Positions 9,073 to 18,206 of a stretch of DNA of 64,000 nt are shown here, one piece after another. The notes beneath the pieces were generated by a model. The model searched no databases, had not been told where the DNA came from, and worked only from the letters and a program-made list of their open reading frames with translations. The stretch spans positions 211,646 to 275,645 of the forward strand of contig NZ_WQCA01000009.1 of NCBI RefSeq assembly GCF_013032445.1, in the 5' to 3' direction. A program made the position numbers and the translations under genes. Position 1 is the first letter of the stretch. Each line of letters starts with the position of its first letter. The DNA comes from Ruegeria arenilitoris (GTDB taxonomy: Bacteria; Pseudomonadota; Alphaproteobacteria; Rhodobacterales; Rhodobacteraceae).

Positions 9073-9560
9073 TCGGGCACAAGATCGGCGGATGCAAGGC
9101 GCCAGGCCTTGCCAAAACCACCGTTCAACACGGCCTCTGAAATCTCAAAATGAACAAAGCCGAAATCGGTGAAATCGACATAGAGCTTCGCTTTGGGGCG
9201 CAGGGCCAGATACCGTGTGCGGAGGGTACCGTGTTCCGCACTGTCGCGCGCAACGAACCGGGCCTCGGCGTGCAAAGTCAAACGTGGATGGGTCAGGGGA
9301 TCGCCGGCCTCTCCCGGTTCTCCGATCAGCAGGGCGCAGGCCGGATTGGCGTGCAAGGCCCGCGTATGATCCGCCAGGGTCGAGATCAGGGTGATCAGCC
9401 CGCCAGCCTCATCCGTTGCCAGCGCGATACGCGACACCGACGGCACCGCTTTGCCCGGTTGCAAGGTGGCGAGTGCGCCAAAGGTTACGCTCTCAATCAG
9501 GTCGCGGGCCAAACCGCGGGCGGTGTCATCGACCGGGCGAAAGGGGGTGGTAAGACTCAT
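9057..9560 (-). CDS. Pyridoxamine-5'-phosphate-oxidase-like FMN-binding protein (HugZ-like)
   Basis: The protein is 167 residues from ATG 9560. The split-barrel flavin-binding fold is indicated by Phe-Gly-Ala-Leu-Ala-Thr-Leu followed by Pro-X-Val-Ser-Arg-Ile-Ala-Leu-Ala and a strand containing Ala-Cys-Ala-Leu-Leu-Ile-Gly-Glu-Pro-Gly. HugZ/haem-utilisation proteins share this layout but carry a C-terminal haem region that is not clear here. It may therefore be a general FMN or F420-type reductase. An extended frame to 9608 lacks a better start. It overlaps the universal stress gene at the 3' ends. Confidence 0.75.
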   Translation of the reverse strand: MSLTTPFRPVDDTARGLARDLIESVTFGALATLQPGKAVPSVSRIALATDEAGGLITLISTLADHTRALHANPACALLIGEPGEAGDPLTHPRLTLHAEARFVARDSAEHGTLRTRYLALRPKAKLYVDFTDFGFVHFEISEAVLNGGFGKAWRLASADLVPDQRTT

Positions 9561-9697
9561 GACAAACGTGTTTCCAAGGTGGCTGCACCCTTTGAAGGAT
9601 AGCTGCATCGCCCACCCGGTGCGAGGGCTTGTTTCGGCTCGCTAAATGGCGGGGTTTGGGTCTCGGTTTCGCCATAAACTCGGGTTAGTGGAAGGGT

Positions 9698-10114
9698 ATG
9701 CCGATCGACACATCCGAAACAGATTCGACACTCACTAAGACATCGAAGCGCCAGAGGCGGGCAGACGCCTTGCGTAAGCGCGCGCTGTCACCGGTTCGGA
9801 TCCTGATCATGGTCCTCATGCTGCCTGTGACAACGATGGGTATCGCCGTGGGTGTTTATCTGCGAACATCCGACTTTGAACGCGAAGAGGCCTTGATCCA
9901 TTTGATTGCTCTGGCGGGGTGCGACGCGGTTAAAAATGTTGCGCCGGGGCCATTTCTGACCGGAGGGCCGGGGTATCATCCGCGTAATGATCCAGATGGC
10001 GATGGCGTTGCCTGCGACACTATCGCGGCCGCCCCCGTTGCCGACGCGGTCCCGCAGCAGACCGGAACGCGCCCATCCCGGACGGTCGGAACCGCCAAGT
10101 TCGTTCGCCCCTGA
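9698..10114 (+). CDS. Membrane-anchored excalibur-domain protein
   Basis: A 138-residue protein. A basic N-terminus (about 1-33) is followed by a single membrane helix (about 34-52: Leu-Ile-Met-Val-Leu-Met-Leu-Pro-Val-Thr) and an external domain with the excalibur pattern: a Cys near residue 75, Tyr-His-Pro-X2-Asp-Pro-Asp-Gly-Asp-Gly-Val-Ala-Cys near 91-104. This DxDxDG loop is a predicted calcium site. The family has no defined function; it is often found beside surface nucleases. The gene has no operon partners. Confidence 0.7.
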   Translation: MPIDTSETDSTLTKTSKRQRRADALRKRALSPVRILIMVLMLPVTTMGIAVGVYLRTSDFEREEALIHLIALAGCDAVKNVAPGPFLTGGPGYHPRNDPDGDGVACDTIAAAPVADAVPQQTGTRPSRTVGTAKFVRP

Positions 10115-10223
10115 TTGGTCCTTGCGCGGGCTCTGCGCGATTCACCGATGCTGTGTTACACTGCGCCGGACGTGCCGCTTACGGCCGTCTTTGGGGGATT
10201 TCGCCCTGAAAGGGAGGAAAGAA

Positions 10224-10517
10224 ATGTTTGCACGTATTACGCAGTTCAAAATGAAGCCCGGCATGCGGGATGCCGCCGAGGCAAAAATGAATGAGCTTAA
10301 AGATCAGATTATGGGCATGAACGGGATGCACAGCTTTACCAATGCCATGAACGAGGACGGTACCGGTTACGTTGTTGCGGTTGTCGAAAGCGAGGAGACA
10401 TCGAACGCGAACGCGCCCAAAGTGGCCGAGTTGTGGGGGAATTTCGCAGAATTCCTTGAGGTCCCGCCGTCCCCTGCCGGGTTTGACGTGGTCGTCCACT
10501 GGGATAAAGCCCTTTAA
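10224..10517 (+). CDS. Small ABM/dimeric alpha-beta-barrel-like protein
   Basis: A 97-residue protein beginning Met-Phe-Ala-Arg-Ile-Thr-Gln-Phe-Lys-Met-Lys-Pro-Gly, then a helix and a strand with Val-Val-Ala-Val-Val-Glu-Ser. This is the layout of ferredoxin-like monooxygenase-type domains. The start is well supported by GGGAGGAAAG directly before ATG 10224; the longer frame upstream overlaps the previous gene in another frame and is not credible. The function is unknown. It precedes the YjbR-like gene by 39 nt, so the two may be co-transcribed. Confidence 0.65.
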   Translation: MFARITQFKMKPGMRDAAEAKMNELKDQIMGMNGMHSFTNAMNEDGTGYVVAVVESEETSNANAPKVAELWGNFAEFLEVPPSPAGFDVVVHWDKAL

Positions 10518-10556
10518 ACGCTTGCATATTTTCGGGTGATCGCCGAGATTCGGGCG

Positions 10557-10910
10557 ATGACCCGCGATGATTTCAACGCCTTTTGCGCCGGCCTCAAAGC
10601 CACCAGCCATGTGGTGCAATGGGGCAATGCGGATGTGTGGAAAGTGGGCGGCAAGGTGTTTGCAATCTGCGGCTGGAACGATGGGCGCGATGCGTTCACT
10701 TTCAAGGCGACCGATCTGGCGTTTGAGGTTCTGGGCGATGAGCCCGGCATCCGCCCAGCGCCTTACCTTGCCTCGCGCGGGATGAAATGGCTGCAGGTTT
10801 ATGAGGAACGTGGCATGTCCGACGCATCCCTGCGCGAACATATCGTGACGTCTTATGATCTGGTCGTGGCCAAGCTGACTAAAAAGATGCGGGCCGAGCT
10901 GGGGGTTTAA
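10557..10910 (+). CDS. MmcQ/YjbR family protein
   Basis: A 117-residue protein with the YjbR signature: an early Phe-Asn-Ala-Phe-Cys helix, His-Val-Val-Gln-Trp-Gly-Asn-Ala-Asp-Val-Trp-Lys-Val-Gly-Gly-Lys-Val-Phe-Ala, and a late Tyr-Asp-Leu-Val-Val-Ala-Lys-Leu-Thr helix. The fold is a CyaY-like DNA-binding domain; the biological role is undefined. GTG at 10536 would add seven residues; ATG 10557 matches the family start. It is convergent with the ORF6N gene, overlapping by 4 nt. Confidence 0.82.
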   Translation: MTRDDFNAFCAGLKATSHVVQWGNADVWKVGGKVFAICGWNDGRDAFTFKATDLAFEVLGDEPGIRPAPYLASRGMKWLQVYEERGMSDASLREHIVTSYDLVVAKLTKKMRAELGV

Positions 10911-11614
10911 CCCTTCATCGCCTGCAGCAACTCCAGCAGCCGCTTGCGGTCGTCATCATCGGCGTAATCCCCGGTGGCCAGACGTTGCGCGATGTTCAGA
11001 CGCAGGCGTTCGTGTTGGGTGCGGACCTCTTCACCTGCAGTTTCGGCGAGGGTTTTCATGATCACCGCCACAGCCTGTTGCCGCTTGGTGGTGGGGTTTG
11101 CGATGTAATCAACAAGGCTCTGCTGCCCGGAATCGAGGATGTTTTCAGCCAGATCGCGCAGTTGCTGACCATTAGGCAGCAACGGGGCGGGGGCGTCTTC
11201 GGGCGGCAGGATTTCCGGCACGCTTCGCGGGGTTTCTGCCAGAGCGTTTGCGCCGTCCACAAAGGCCTCGGTGATCATGCGGGTGATCCTGATGGCACGC
11301 GGGTCCTTGAACAGGGCCGAGGCGATGGCCACGCCGTAATCCGTATAGACCCACGGATTGACCCGCCGCCCGCCACGGCCCTTGGGTTTTGAGATCACAT
11401 TCTGTGATTGCAAATCAGCGACTTCGGCATCGCTCAGCTGAAAGCGGTAGCCTTCGAACAGGTCCTTGTTGCGCGAGACGGCCTGATTGAACGCGCTGAC
11501 GGATTTCCCATAGAACTGCGCCAAATCCTCGGCCAGCACTACGCGGACACCGCGCACCCGGTGAATGGCGCTTTGGACCTCATGCGTGCTGGGCAGGGTG
11601 TTGGGGTTCGTCAT
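10907..11614 (-). CDS. ORF6N-domain DNA-binding protein
   Basis: A 235-residue protein. Residues about 10-105 match the ORF6N (KilA-N-related) domain of phage and host regulators: Val-Arg-Gly-Val-Arg-Val-Val-Leu-Ala-Glu-Asp-Leu-Ala-Gln-Phe-Tyr-Gly, then Phe-Gln-Leu-Ser-Asp-Ala-Glu and Val-Tyr-Thr-Asp-Tyr-Gly-Val. A helical C-terminal half is charged and ends with a basic helix. Such proteins bind DNA and are often phage antirepressor relatives. A 29-nt near-perfect palindrome lies immediately upstream of the start, and a second related one lies inside the coding region, suggesting autoregulation. No other phage genes are adjacent. Confidence 0.8.
   Translation of the reverse strand: MTNPNTLPSTHEVQSAIHRVRGVRVVLAEDLAQFYGKSVSAFNQAVSRNKDLFEGYRFQLSDAEVADLQSQNVISKPKGRGGRRVNPWVYTDYGVAIASALFKDPRAIRITRMITEAFVDGANALAETPRSVPEILPPEDAPAPLLPNGQQLRDLAENILDSGQQSLVDYIANPTTKRQQAVAVIMKTLAETAGEEVRTQHERLRLNIAQRLATGDYADDDDRKRLLELLQAMKG
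11387..11415. promoter_or_regulatory. Internal copy of the ORF6N-gene palindrome
   Basis: ATCACA-TTC-TGTGAT is a perfect dyad at 11394-11408. The extended 13-nt arms (11387-11399 and 11403-11415) match at 10 of 13 positions and have the same 3-nt spacer as the promoter copy at 11622-11650, 235 bp away. It lies inside the ORF6N coding sequence. Confidence 0.45.
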
Positions 11615-11621
11615 GGCAACC

Positions 11622-11650
11622 GTTTGGAATCACAATCTGTGATTTCAAAC
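11622..11650. promoter_or_regulatory. 29-nt palindrome upstream of the ORF6N gene (probable operator)
   Basis: Two 13-nt arms, GTTTGGAATCACA (11622-11634) and its near-complement TGTGATTTCAAAC (11638-11650), match at 12 of 13 positions around the 3-nt spacer ATC. The repeat begins 7 nt before the ATG of the ORF6N gene (11614), where a bound repressor would block transcription. Confidence 0.6.
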
Positions 11651-11944
11651 GTGGAGGACGGAGCGCTGGGCTGCAAGGGTGGAGTGATGGGCGGCGTCGA
11701 TGAGGTATTTTAGGTCGCAAAGGATTTTTCATCATTCGCCATCCAAGTATGGTTGACCTATTGGGGAGAAGCGGGTGGTGTTAAGGCTTCCGTTCCAGTA
11801 TCTTTTTCCGACAAACATTCTATGGACGAGTACATTAGTGGTGCACCCGCAATAAGACTTGAACAAGAAGCGACTGTGAAAAGACGGTCGAAATTACAAA
11901 TCTGCCACTAACCGTCCAAATTTCGAAGTCATGCAACTTAAATT
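11651..11944. other. Intergenic stretch where composition turns AT-rich
   Basis: About 290 nt without a convincing gene. From roughly 11,700 onward the sequence becomes visibly AT-richer than the flanking backbone and stays so through the next gene. I see no RNA gene, repeat or terminator in it. Confidence 0.5.
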
Positions 11945-12718
11945 ATGGTTAGTGCAATGGAATCTAAAGATAAAATTTCCCTCGCATCGGTTGTAGTTTC
12001 CGTCGTTGGTGTTGTAGCCTCCTCAACAGCGGCCATCATGGCAACTAACGCTAAAAACACTGTGGACAGTGTCAGAAGTGAACTTAGTAAAGTTGAATTG
12101 CGCGCTCAACTATTAAGCGCCGCAACTGAACACTTAGAACAACTTGATCCTCAGAACCCAACCTTCTTTGAAAAGTGCCGGATCGTCAGCGCTTACGCTC
12201 AGTTCGAAGCCCAGCTTTTGGGGACTGACCAGGTACCAGTGATTGCTCCTTTGCAGTTTGCGTTCTTGGGTATGGATGAAAATGATCCAGTCGTTACAAT
12301 CTGCAATACAAGGTCGGCGGATGTTGTCTCAGCAACTGTCACGATTGAAGAACCTGTTGTTGAAACGGAAGCTGCAGCATCTGAGGACAACCAGCCAACA
12401 GCTTTACTGACAAATCCCGTTGTTGTGTTGGCATCCTACCGCCCGTCTAATTGCCCCATAGCTTTTGAGACAAAAGACCGTATCGCCGATCTATTGAATG
12501 ACGTGGGAGTTAGCGGTTCCTTCGAAATAGCACTTTCAACAAGCAACCATTACGCTGTCGCGTTTAGCCCCATAAACACGGAAGAAATCAGGCAGTTTCT
12601 TAGTGAGGCGCAACGCATAGGCTCCAATTCTGCCGATCCTACAATTTCAGCTATGCGCGGAGCGTATTTAGCGAACACAGAAGGGTGGCAGCATTTATTG
12701 TCTGTAAATGAGTGCTAA
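11945..12718 (+). CDS. Orphan membrane-anchored hypothetical protein in AT-rich island
   Basis: A 257-residue protein that I do not recognise. Near the N-terminus (about residues 12-33) is one hydrophobic segment, Leu-Ala-Ser-Val-Val-Val-Ser-Val-Val-Gly-Val-Val-Ala, followed by a likely short coiled coil (Val-Asp-Ser-Val-Arg-Ser-Glu-Leu-Ser-Lys-Val-Glu) and a soluble domain of about 200 residues with four scattered Cys. Codon use is AT-richer than its neighbours, which suggests recent transfer. An ATG at 11957 is an alternative start. Its TAA abuts the uvrB stop with no gap. There are no functional clues beyond probable inner-membrane anchoring. Confidence 0.6.
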   Translation: MVSAMESKDKISLASVVVSVVGVVASSTAAIMATNAKNTVDSVRSELSKVELRAQLLSAATEHLEQLDPQNPTFFEKCRIVSAYAQFEAQLLGTDQVPVIAPLQFAFLGMDENDPVVTICNTRSADVVSATVTIEEPVVETEAAASEDNQPTALLTNPVVVLASYRPSNCPIAFETKDRIADLLNDVGVSGSFEIALSTSNHYAVAFSPINTEEIRQFLSEAQRIGSNSADPTISAMRGAYLANTEGWQHLLSVNEC

Positions 12719-14905
<2,187 letters not shown>

Positions 14906-15058
14906 AAGGGGGGATTCCTTTCGCGCCTGATTTTGATCTGTTTTTGTTCTTGTTCAAGGGGGCATTTCAAACGCTCTAAGTTGCGACAATTGCGGACTTG
15001 TCCACGCCGCGCGTCTGACGCATAAACATCCCCAGCCAAGTGAGTACGGAGAGGCGAC

Positions 15059-15370
15059 ATGCGCGCACGGATTTACCAGCCTTCGCGAAACGCGATGACC
15101 TCGGGGATGGCCAAGACCCGCAAGTGGGTTCTGGAATACGCCCCAGCCTCGTCGCGCGAGGTTGATCCGCTGATGGGCTGGACCTCGTCCAATGACACGC
15201 AGACGCAGGTGCGGCTGAAATTCGACACCAAGGAAGAGGCGTTGGATTACGCCAAGGACAACGGGATCGACGCACAGGTCAGCGAACCGCACAAGCGCAA
15301 ACCCAACCTGCGCGCCCGTGGCTATGGCGAGAATTTCGCCACCGACCGGCGCGCGCCCTGGACCCACTGA
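15059..15370 (+). CDS. Complex I accessory subunit, NDUFS4/ETC-complex-I-like
   Basis: A 103-residue protein of the 'ETC complex I subunit conserved region' family, homologous to mitochondrial NDUFS4. Recognisable are [19 protein letters not shown]-X-Asp-Thr, and Phe-X-Thr-Lys-Glu-Glu-Ala-Leu-Asp-Tyr-Ala. In alphaproteobacteria it is encoded away from the nuo operon and joins the peripheral arm of NADH:ubiquinone oxidoreductase. The start follows the box GAGAGGCGAC. The acetyltransferase gene follows directly. Confidence 0.9.
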   Translation: MRARIYQPSRNAMTSGMAKTRKWVLEYAPASSREVDPLMGWTSSNDTQTQVRLKFDTKEEALDYAKDNGIDAQVSEPHKRKPNLRARGYGENFATDRRAPWTH

Positions 15371-15371
15371 A

Positions 15372-15848
15372 TTGATCGACATCCGCGAGGCTGACCCAAC
15401 CTCGGACGCGCTGCGCCCGGTGATTGAGGCGCATTTTGCCCATGGCGAAACCGCTGGCCCCGCGGAAAGCAATCACACGATGGATGCTGAGGCGCTGGCG
15501 GGGCCGGGGATTCGGTTCTGGGCGATGTTTGAAGCAGGCCAGCCCGTCGGCTGCGGTGCGCTCAAGGCGCTGCCGGATGGCACGGCCGAGGTGAAATCGG
15601 TTCATATCCTAGCTCAGGTGCGCGGGCGTGGTCTGGCGCGCAGGATGATGGTTCATCTTGCCGATCTGGCCCGCTCCGAAGGGATTTCCGCATTGGTTCT
15701 GGAAACCGGCGCGGCTCATCTGCCAGAGTATGATACAGCCCGAAAACTCTATGAGGCTCTGGGATATTCTTATTGTGGGCCAATTTACGGTTACACGGCC
15801 GATCCAAACAGCGCGTTCATGCGCTTGGGTCTTGAACCCCGCCCGTAA
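15372..15848 (+). CDS. GNAT-family N-acetyltransferase
   Basis: A GCN5-type acetyltransferase of about 158 residues. The acetyl-CoA-binding motif A is visible as Val-Arg-Gly-Arg-Gly-Leu-Ala-Arg-Arg-Met-Met (Q/RxxGxG/A type), followed by Leu-Val-Leu-Glu-Thr-Gly and Ala-Arg-Lys-Leu-Tyr-Glu-Ala-Leu-Gly-Tyr. The substrate is unknown. TTG at 15372 gives the usual family start, one base after the previous stop; an in-frame ATG at 15318 would overlap the complex I gene by 53 nt. No strong ribosome site supports either start, so the boundary is uncertain. It ends 21 nt before the split tRNA. Confidence 0.82.
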   Translation: MIDIREADPTSDALRPVIEAHFAHGETAGPAESNHTMDAEALAGPGIRFWAMFEAGQPVGCGALKALPDGTAEVKSVHILAQVRGRGLARRMMVHLADLARSEGISALVLETGAAHLPEYDTARKLYEALGYSYCGPIYGYTADPNSAFMRLGLEPRP

Positions 15849-15869
15849 AAACCGCAAGAAGGGCGCAGC

Positions 15870-15895
15870 GGTCCCGTAGCTTAACTGGATAGAGC
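15870..15895 (+). pseudogene. 5' half of a tRNA-Arg(UCU) gene, interrupted after the D arm
   Basis: GGTCCCG (15870-15876) is an acceptor strand, followed by TA, a D stem GCTT (15879-15882), a D loop with GG, and GAGC (15892-15895). Homology to any tRNA stops there: no anticodon arm follows. The missing 51 nt, with a perfectly complementary acceptor strand, are at 32231-32281. See the matching entry at 32227. Confidence 0.75.
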
Positions 15896-16029
15896 GCAAA
15901 TAGCCCCCTAGATCCTACCAATTCGCGATAAATTATTGAAATCGTTCCAAATAATTTGGATTTACCTCCTACAACTTTACCAAGTTGACAATCGAAACGA
16001 TTTCACCAATACAGCCTAGAGGCGCGAGT
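15896..16029. other. Left junction of the accessory segment
   Basis: These 134 nt between the broken tRNA half and the intact tRNA-Arg are AT-rich and contain no gene, integrase site or clear repeat that I can see. They mark the left end of the segment inserted in the tRNA gene. Confidence 0.45.
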
Positions 16030-16107
16030 GGGCCGTTAGCTCAGCTGGATTAGAGCAGGGAACTTCTAATTCTCAGGTCGGGGGTTCGAGTCCTCCACGG
16101 CTCGCCA
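16030..16107 (+). tRNA. tRNA-Arg (anticodon TCT), intact
   Basis: A complete cloverleaf: acceptor GGGCCGT pairs with ACGGCTC, the D stem GCTC pairs with GAGC, the anticodon arm is GGGAA-CTTCTAA-TTCTC with anticodon TCT at loop positions 34-36, and the T arm is GGGGG-TTCGAGT-CCTCC. Discriminator G and an encoded CCA (16105-16107) follow. It reads AGA/AGG and can functionally replace the broken tRNA-Arg of the same anticodon whose 5' half lies 134 nt upstream. Its acceptor and stem sequences differ from those of the broken gene, so it is not a simple repair copy. Confidence 0.92.
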
Positions 16108-16304
16108 TTTCTCCAGGCGGTTTCGAAACTAACTTGGTGTGACAGCCGTCCCTTTTGCGTTTTAATGCCCTGTATAGAGTGTTCGCGAAAAGTGAAATCT
16201 ATCCGAATGGTTGCTAAGGTGGCAGCGATCCATCCGCCGGAACTTAGAGCGTGAAATCGTAGAAGTTACTTGTGGTTTCATTTGCGCTGATCTGCCTCAC
16301 ATAA

Positions 16305-16715
16305 TTGTTCAATTTTGATTGTTTGTGCTCGACCGGCATTTGGTCTGCCGGGACGACGGTTTCCAGTGCAGGTGAACGATACCAACCCCCAAAGCCGGTA
16401 GGCGCGGATTTCTGGCACTGCTATGTGTCGGGTGACACGCCCGAGACTGTGGCTCGGATTGACAAAGATCGTATCTATGGCTTGCATGTGTGCGATTCAC
16501 TGCCGTTCTCGGGGGGTATTCCAGACGAAACGGTCCTGCGAGATCTGCCCACCGGCAGTGGAGCTCTTGATCTGCGCGAATGGTGCGACGCTGTGAAGTC
16601 GACGGGATATGTGGGCTGGTGGAGCCCGGAGCTGTTCTGCCGAAAGCAACATCAGAGCAACAGCTTCCAAATGGCTGCAGAACTAAAATCACTTCTGGAA
16701 AACCTGATCCGATAG
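16305..16715 (+). pseudogene. C-terminal remnant of a sugar-phosphate isomerase/epimerase
   Basis: From about base 16,390 the frame encodes a typical end of a xylose-isomerase-like TIM barrel: Asp-Phe-Trp-His-Cys-Tyr-Val-Ser-Gly-Asp, then Ile-Tyr-Gly-Leu-His-Val-Cys-Asp-Ser, Gly-Ser-Gly-Ala-Leu-Asp-Leu and Gly-Trp-Trp-Ser-Pro-Glu-Leu. This matches about the last 100 residues of a family usually 270-300 long; the upstream part is missing. The first ~28 codons of the open frame look unrelated. It probably once formed an operon with the Gfo/Idh gene that follows 65 nt later. It is unlikely to be functional. Confidence 0.6.
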
Positions 16716-16780
16716 GATCAACACAAACGAAAAATGCTGTCACTTATGAGGTGATTAGGCAAACTACTAATGGGAATAAC

Positions 16781-17755
16781 ATGTCGAACACGGTCAATTG
16801 GGGTATTCTCGGTGCCGCGAACTTTGCGCTGAAACATATGGGCCCAGCAATTCACGCGGCAAACAATGCCAAACTGGTGGCCTTGGCCTCAGGCTCCAAG
16901 CACAAGGTCGCGCCATTTCAAGCCTTGTGTCCTGATCTGAAGATCCATGACAGCTATGACGCATTGTTGGCTGATCCGGACATCGACGCGGTCTATATCC
17001 CGCTGCCAAATCACCTGCATGTTGAGTGGTCTTTGAAGGCTCTGGAGGCTGGAAAACATGTCCTCTGTGAAAAGCCGATGACATTGCAGGCGGGCGAGTT
17101 TGATACTCTGATAGACGCCCGCGACCGAACTGGTTTGCTTGCTGCCGAGGCCTTCATGATCGTGCACCATCCGCAATGGCACTTTGTACGCGAGTTGATC
17201 CAATCCGGAGAGATTGGGCGGCTGGTACATGTCAGCGGCATCTTTGCCTTCGACAGTCGGGAAGATGTCGAGAACATCCGGCATCGCCCTGAAACCGGTG
17301 GAGGAGCGCTAAGCGATATTGGCGTTTATGTGCTGGGATCGACCCGCTTTGTAACGGGTGAAGAACCGCAGGATATCTTGTCCCGCATCCGATGGGAAAA
17401 TGACGTGGACGCCTTCACTGACATCCGGGCGAGCTTCCCTGGCTTCACCTATTCGGCCTACGTGACCACACGTCTCAACCTGTTCCAGGAAATGACTTTC
17501 CATGGTGAAGGAGGATTGATCCGTGTAACGGCGCCCTTCAACCCAAGGATCTATGGCGAGGCCAGTGTCGAGTTGCACAAAGATGGTAGAGATGTCTCGC
17601 GTAGGCGGTTTCCGATCATTGATCAGTACAAATTGCAGGTCGAGGCATTCGGGGATTCGGTGACGACCGGGGCGCAATATCCGTGCCCGCTCGAGTTCTC
17701 GAAGGAAACGCAGGTTGCGATTGATCAAGCCTTCGAGAACAGTTGGGATATCTGA
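16781..17755 (+). CDS. Gfo/Idh/MocA family NAD(P)-dependent oxidoreductase
   Basis: The protein is 324 residues from ATG 16781. The N-terminal Rossmann fold begins Trp-Gly-Ile-Leu-Gly-Ala-Ala-Asn, and the family's catalytic Glu-Lys-Pro is at residues 97-99. The C-terminal dimerisation domain includes Gly-Gly-Gly-Ala-Leu-Ser-Asp-Ile-Gly-Val-Tyr, as in xylose or glucose-fructose-type dehydrogenases. It oxidises an unidentified sugar or cyclitol. A truncated sugar isomerase directly upstream suggests that it belonged to a sugar pathway now partly lost. Confidence 0.85.
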   Translation: MSNTVNWGILGAANFALKHMGPAIHAANNAKLVALASGSKHKVAPFQALCPDLKIHDSYDALLADPDIDAVYIPLPNHLHVEWSLKALEAGKHVLCEKPMTLQAGEFDTLIDARDRTGLLAAEAFMIVHHPQWHFVRELIQSGEIGRLVHVSGIFAFDSREDVENIRHRPETGGGALSDIGVYVLGSTRFVTGEEPQDILSRIRWENDVDAFTDIRASFPGFTYSAYVTTRLNLFQEMTFHGEGGLIRVTAPFNPRIYGEASVELHKDGRDVSRRRFPIIDQYKLQVEAFGDSVTTGAQYPCPLEFSKETQVAIDQAFENSWDI

Positions 17756-18206
17756 GCTGCGCAGGCGAGAGCCCTCATGCCGATGGGTTTAGCCCTTGGT
17801 GATACCTGCCCCAATCCCCGTAAACCTTCTTCCGAAAAGCGATCCTGAGTATGCTGGGGGGCTCGCATGGGCGCATTGTATGTCCGGTTTGAGCTTTCCC
17901 TGCGATGGCCAATGGCTGCTATTCGCAGCCCGCATCCGTTCGGGAGAAGCGCAGCATTCGTTGAAATGGGCTCGCAAAAAACCTTACCTGCAAGGTACTC
18001 GGTCGACACTTCGCGGACTTAACAGCTATACGAATCTTCGCTCCGGAGTGCCAAAACCTGACCGAAGCAGACCTTCACGACTGAACTTTACAAGTCCCGC
18101 TAAGCAACAGCAATTTCCTCCTAACCTGATCTGAGGTTGTCGATCCGGGACGTGCAAACCGTAGATTCGAAGTGGTACACAACACCGGGCTTTGCCAGCT
18201 TAACCG
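17756..18206. other. 451-nt stretch with no convincing gene
   Basis: Short open frames occur on both strands but none has a ribosome site, a recognisable domain or consistent codon use. The sequence looks like decayed or repeat-derived intergenic DNA. I see no RNA gene or perfect terminator in it. Confidence 0.45.

Noticed and set aside
17796..18134. 112-codon frame as a real gene
   Set aside because: No ribosome site, no domain and biased Ser/Pro/Arg composition typical of chance frames.
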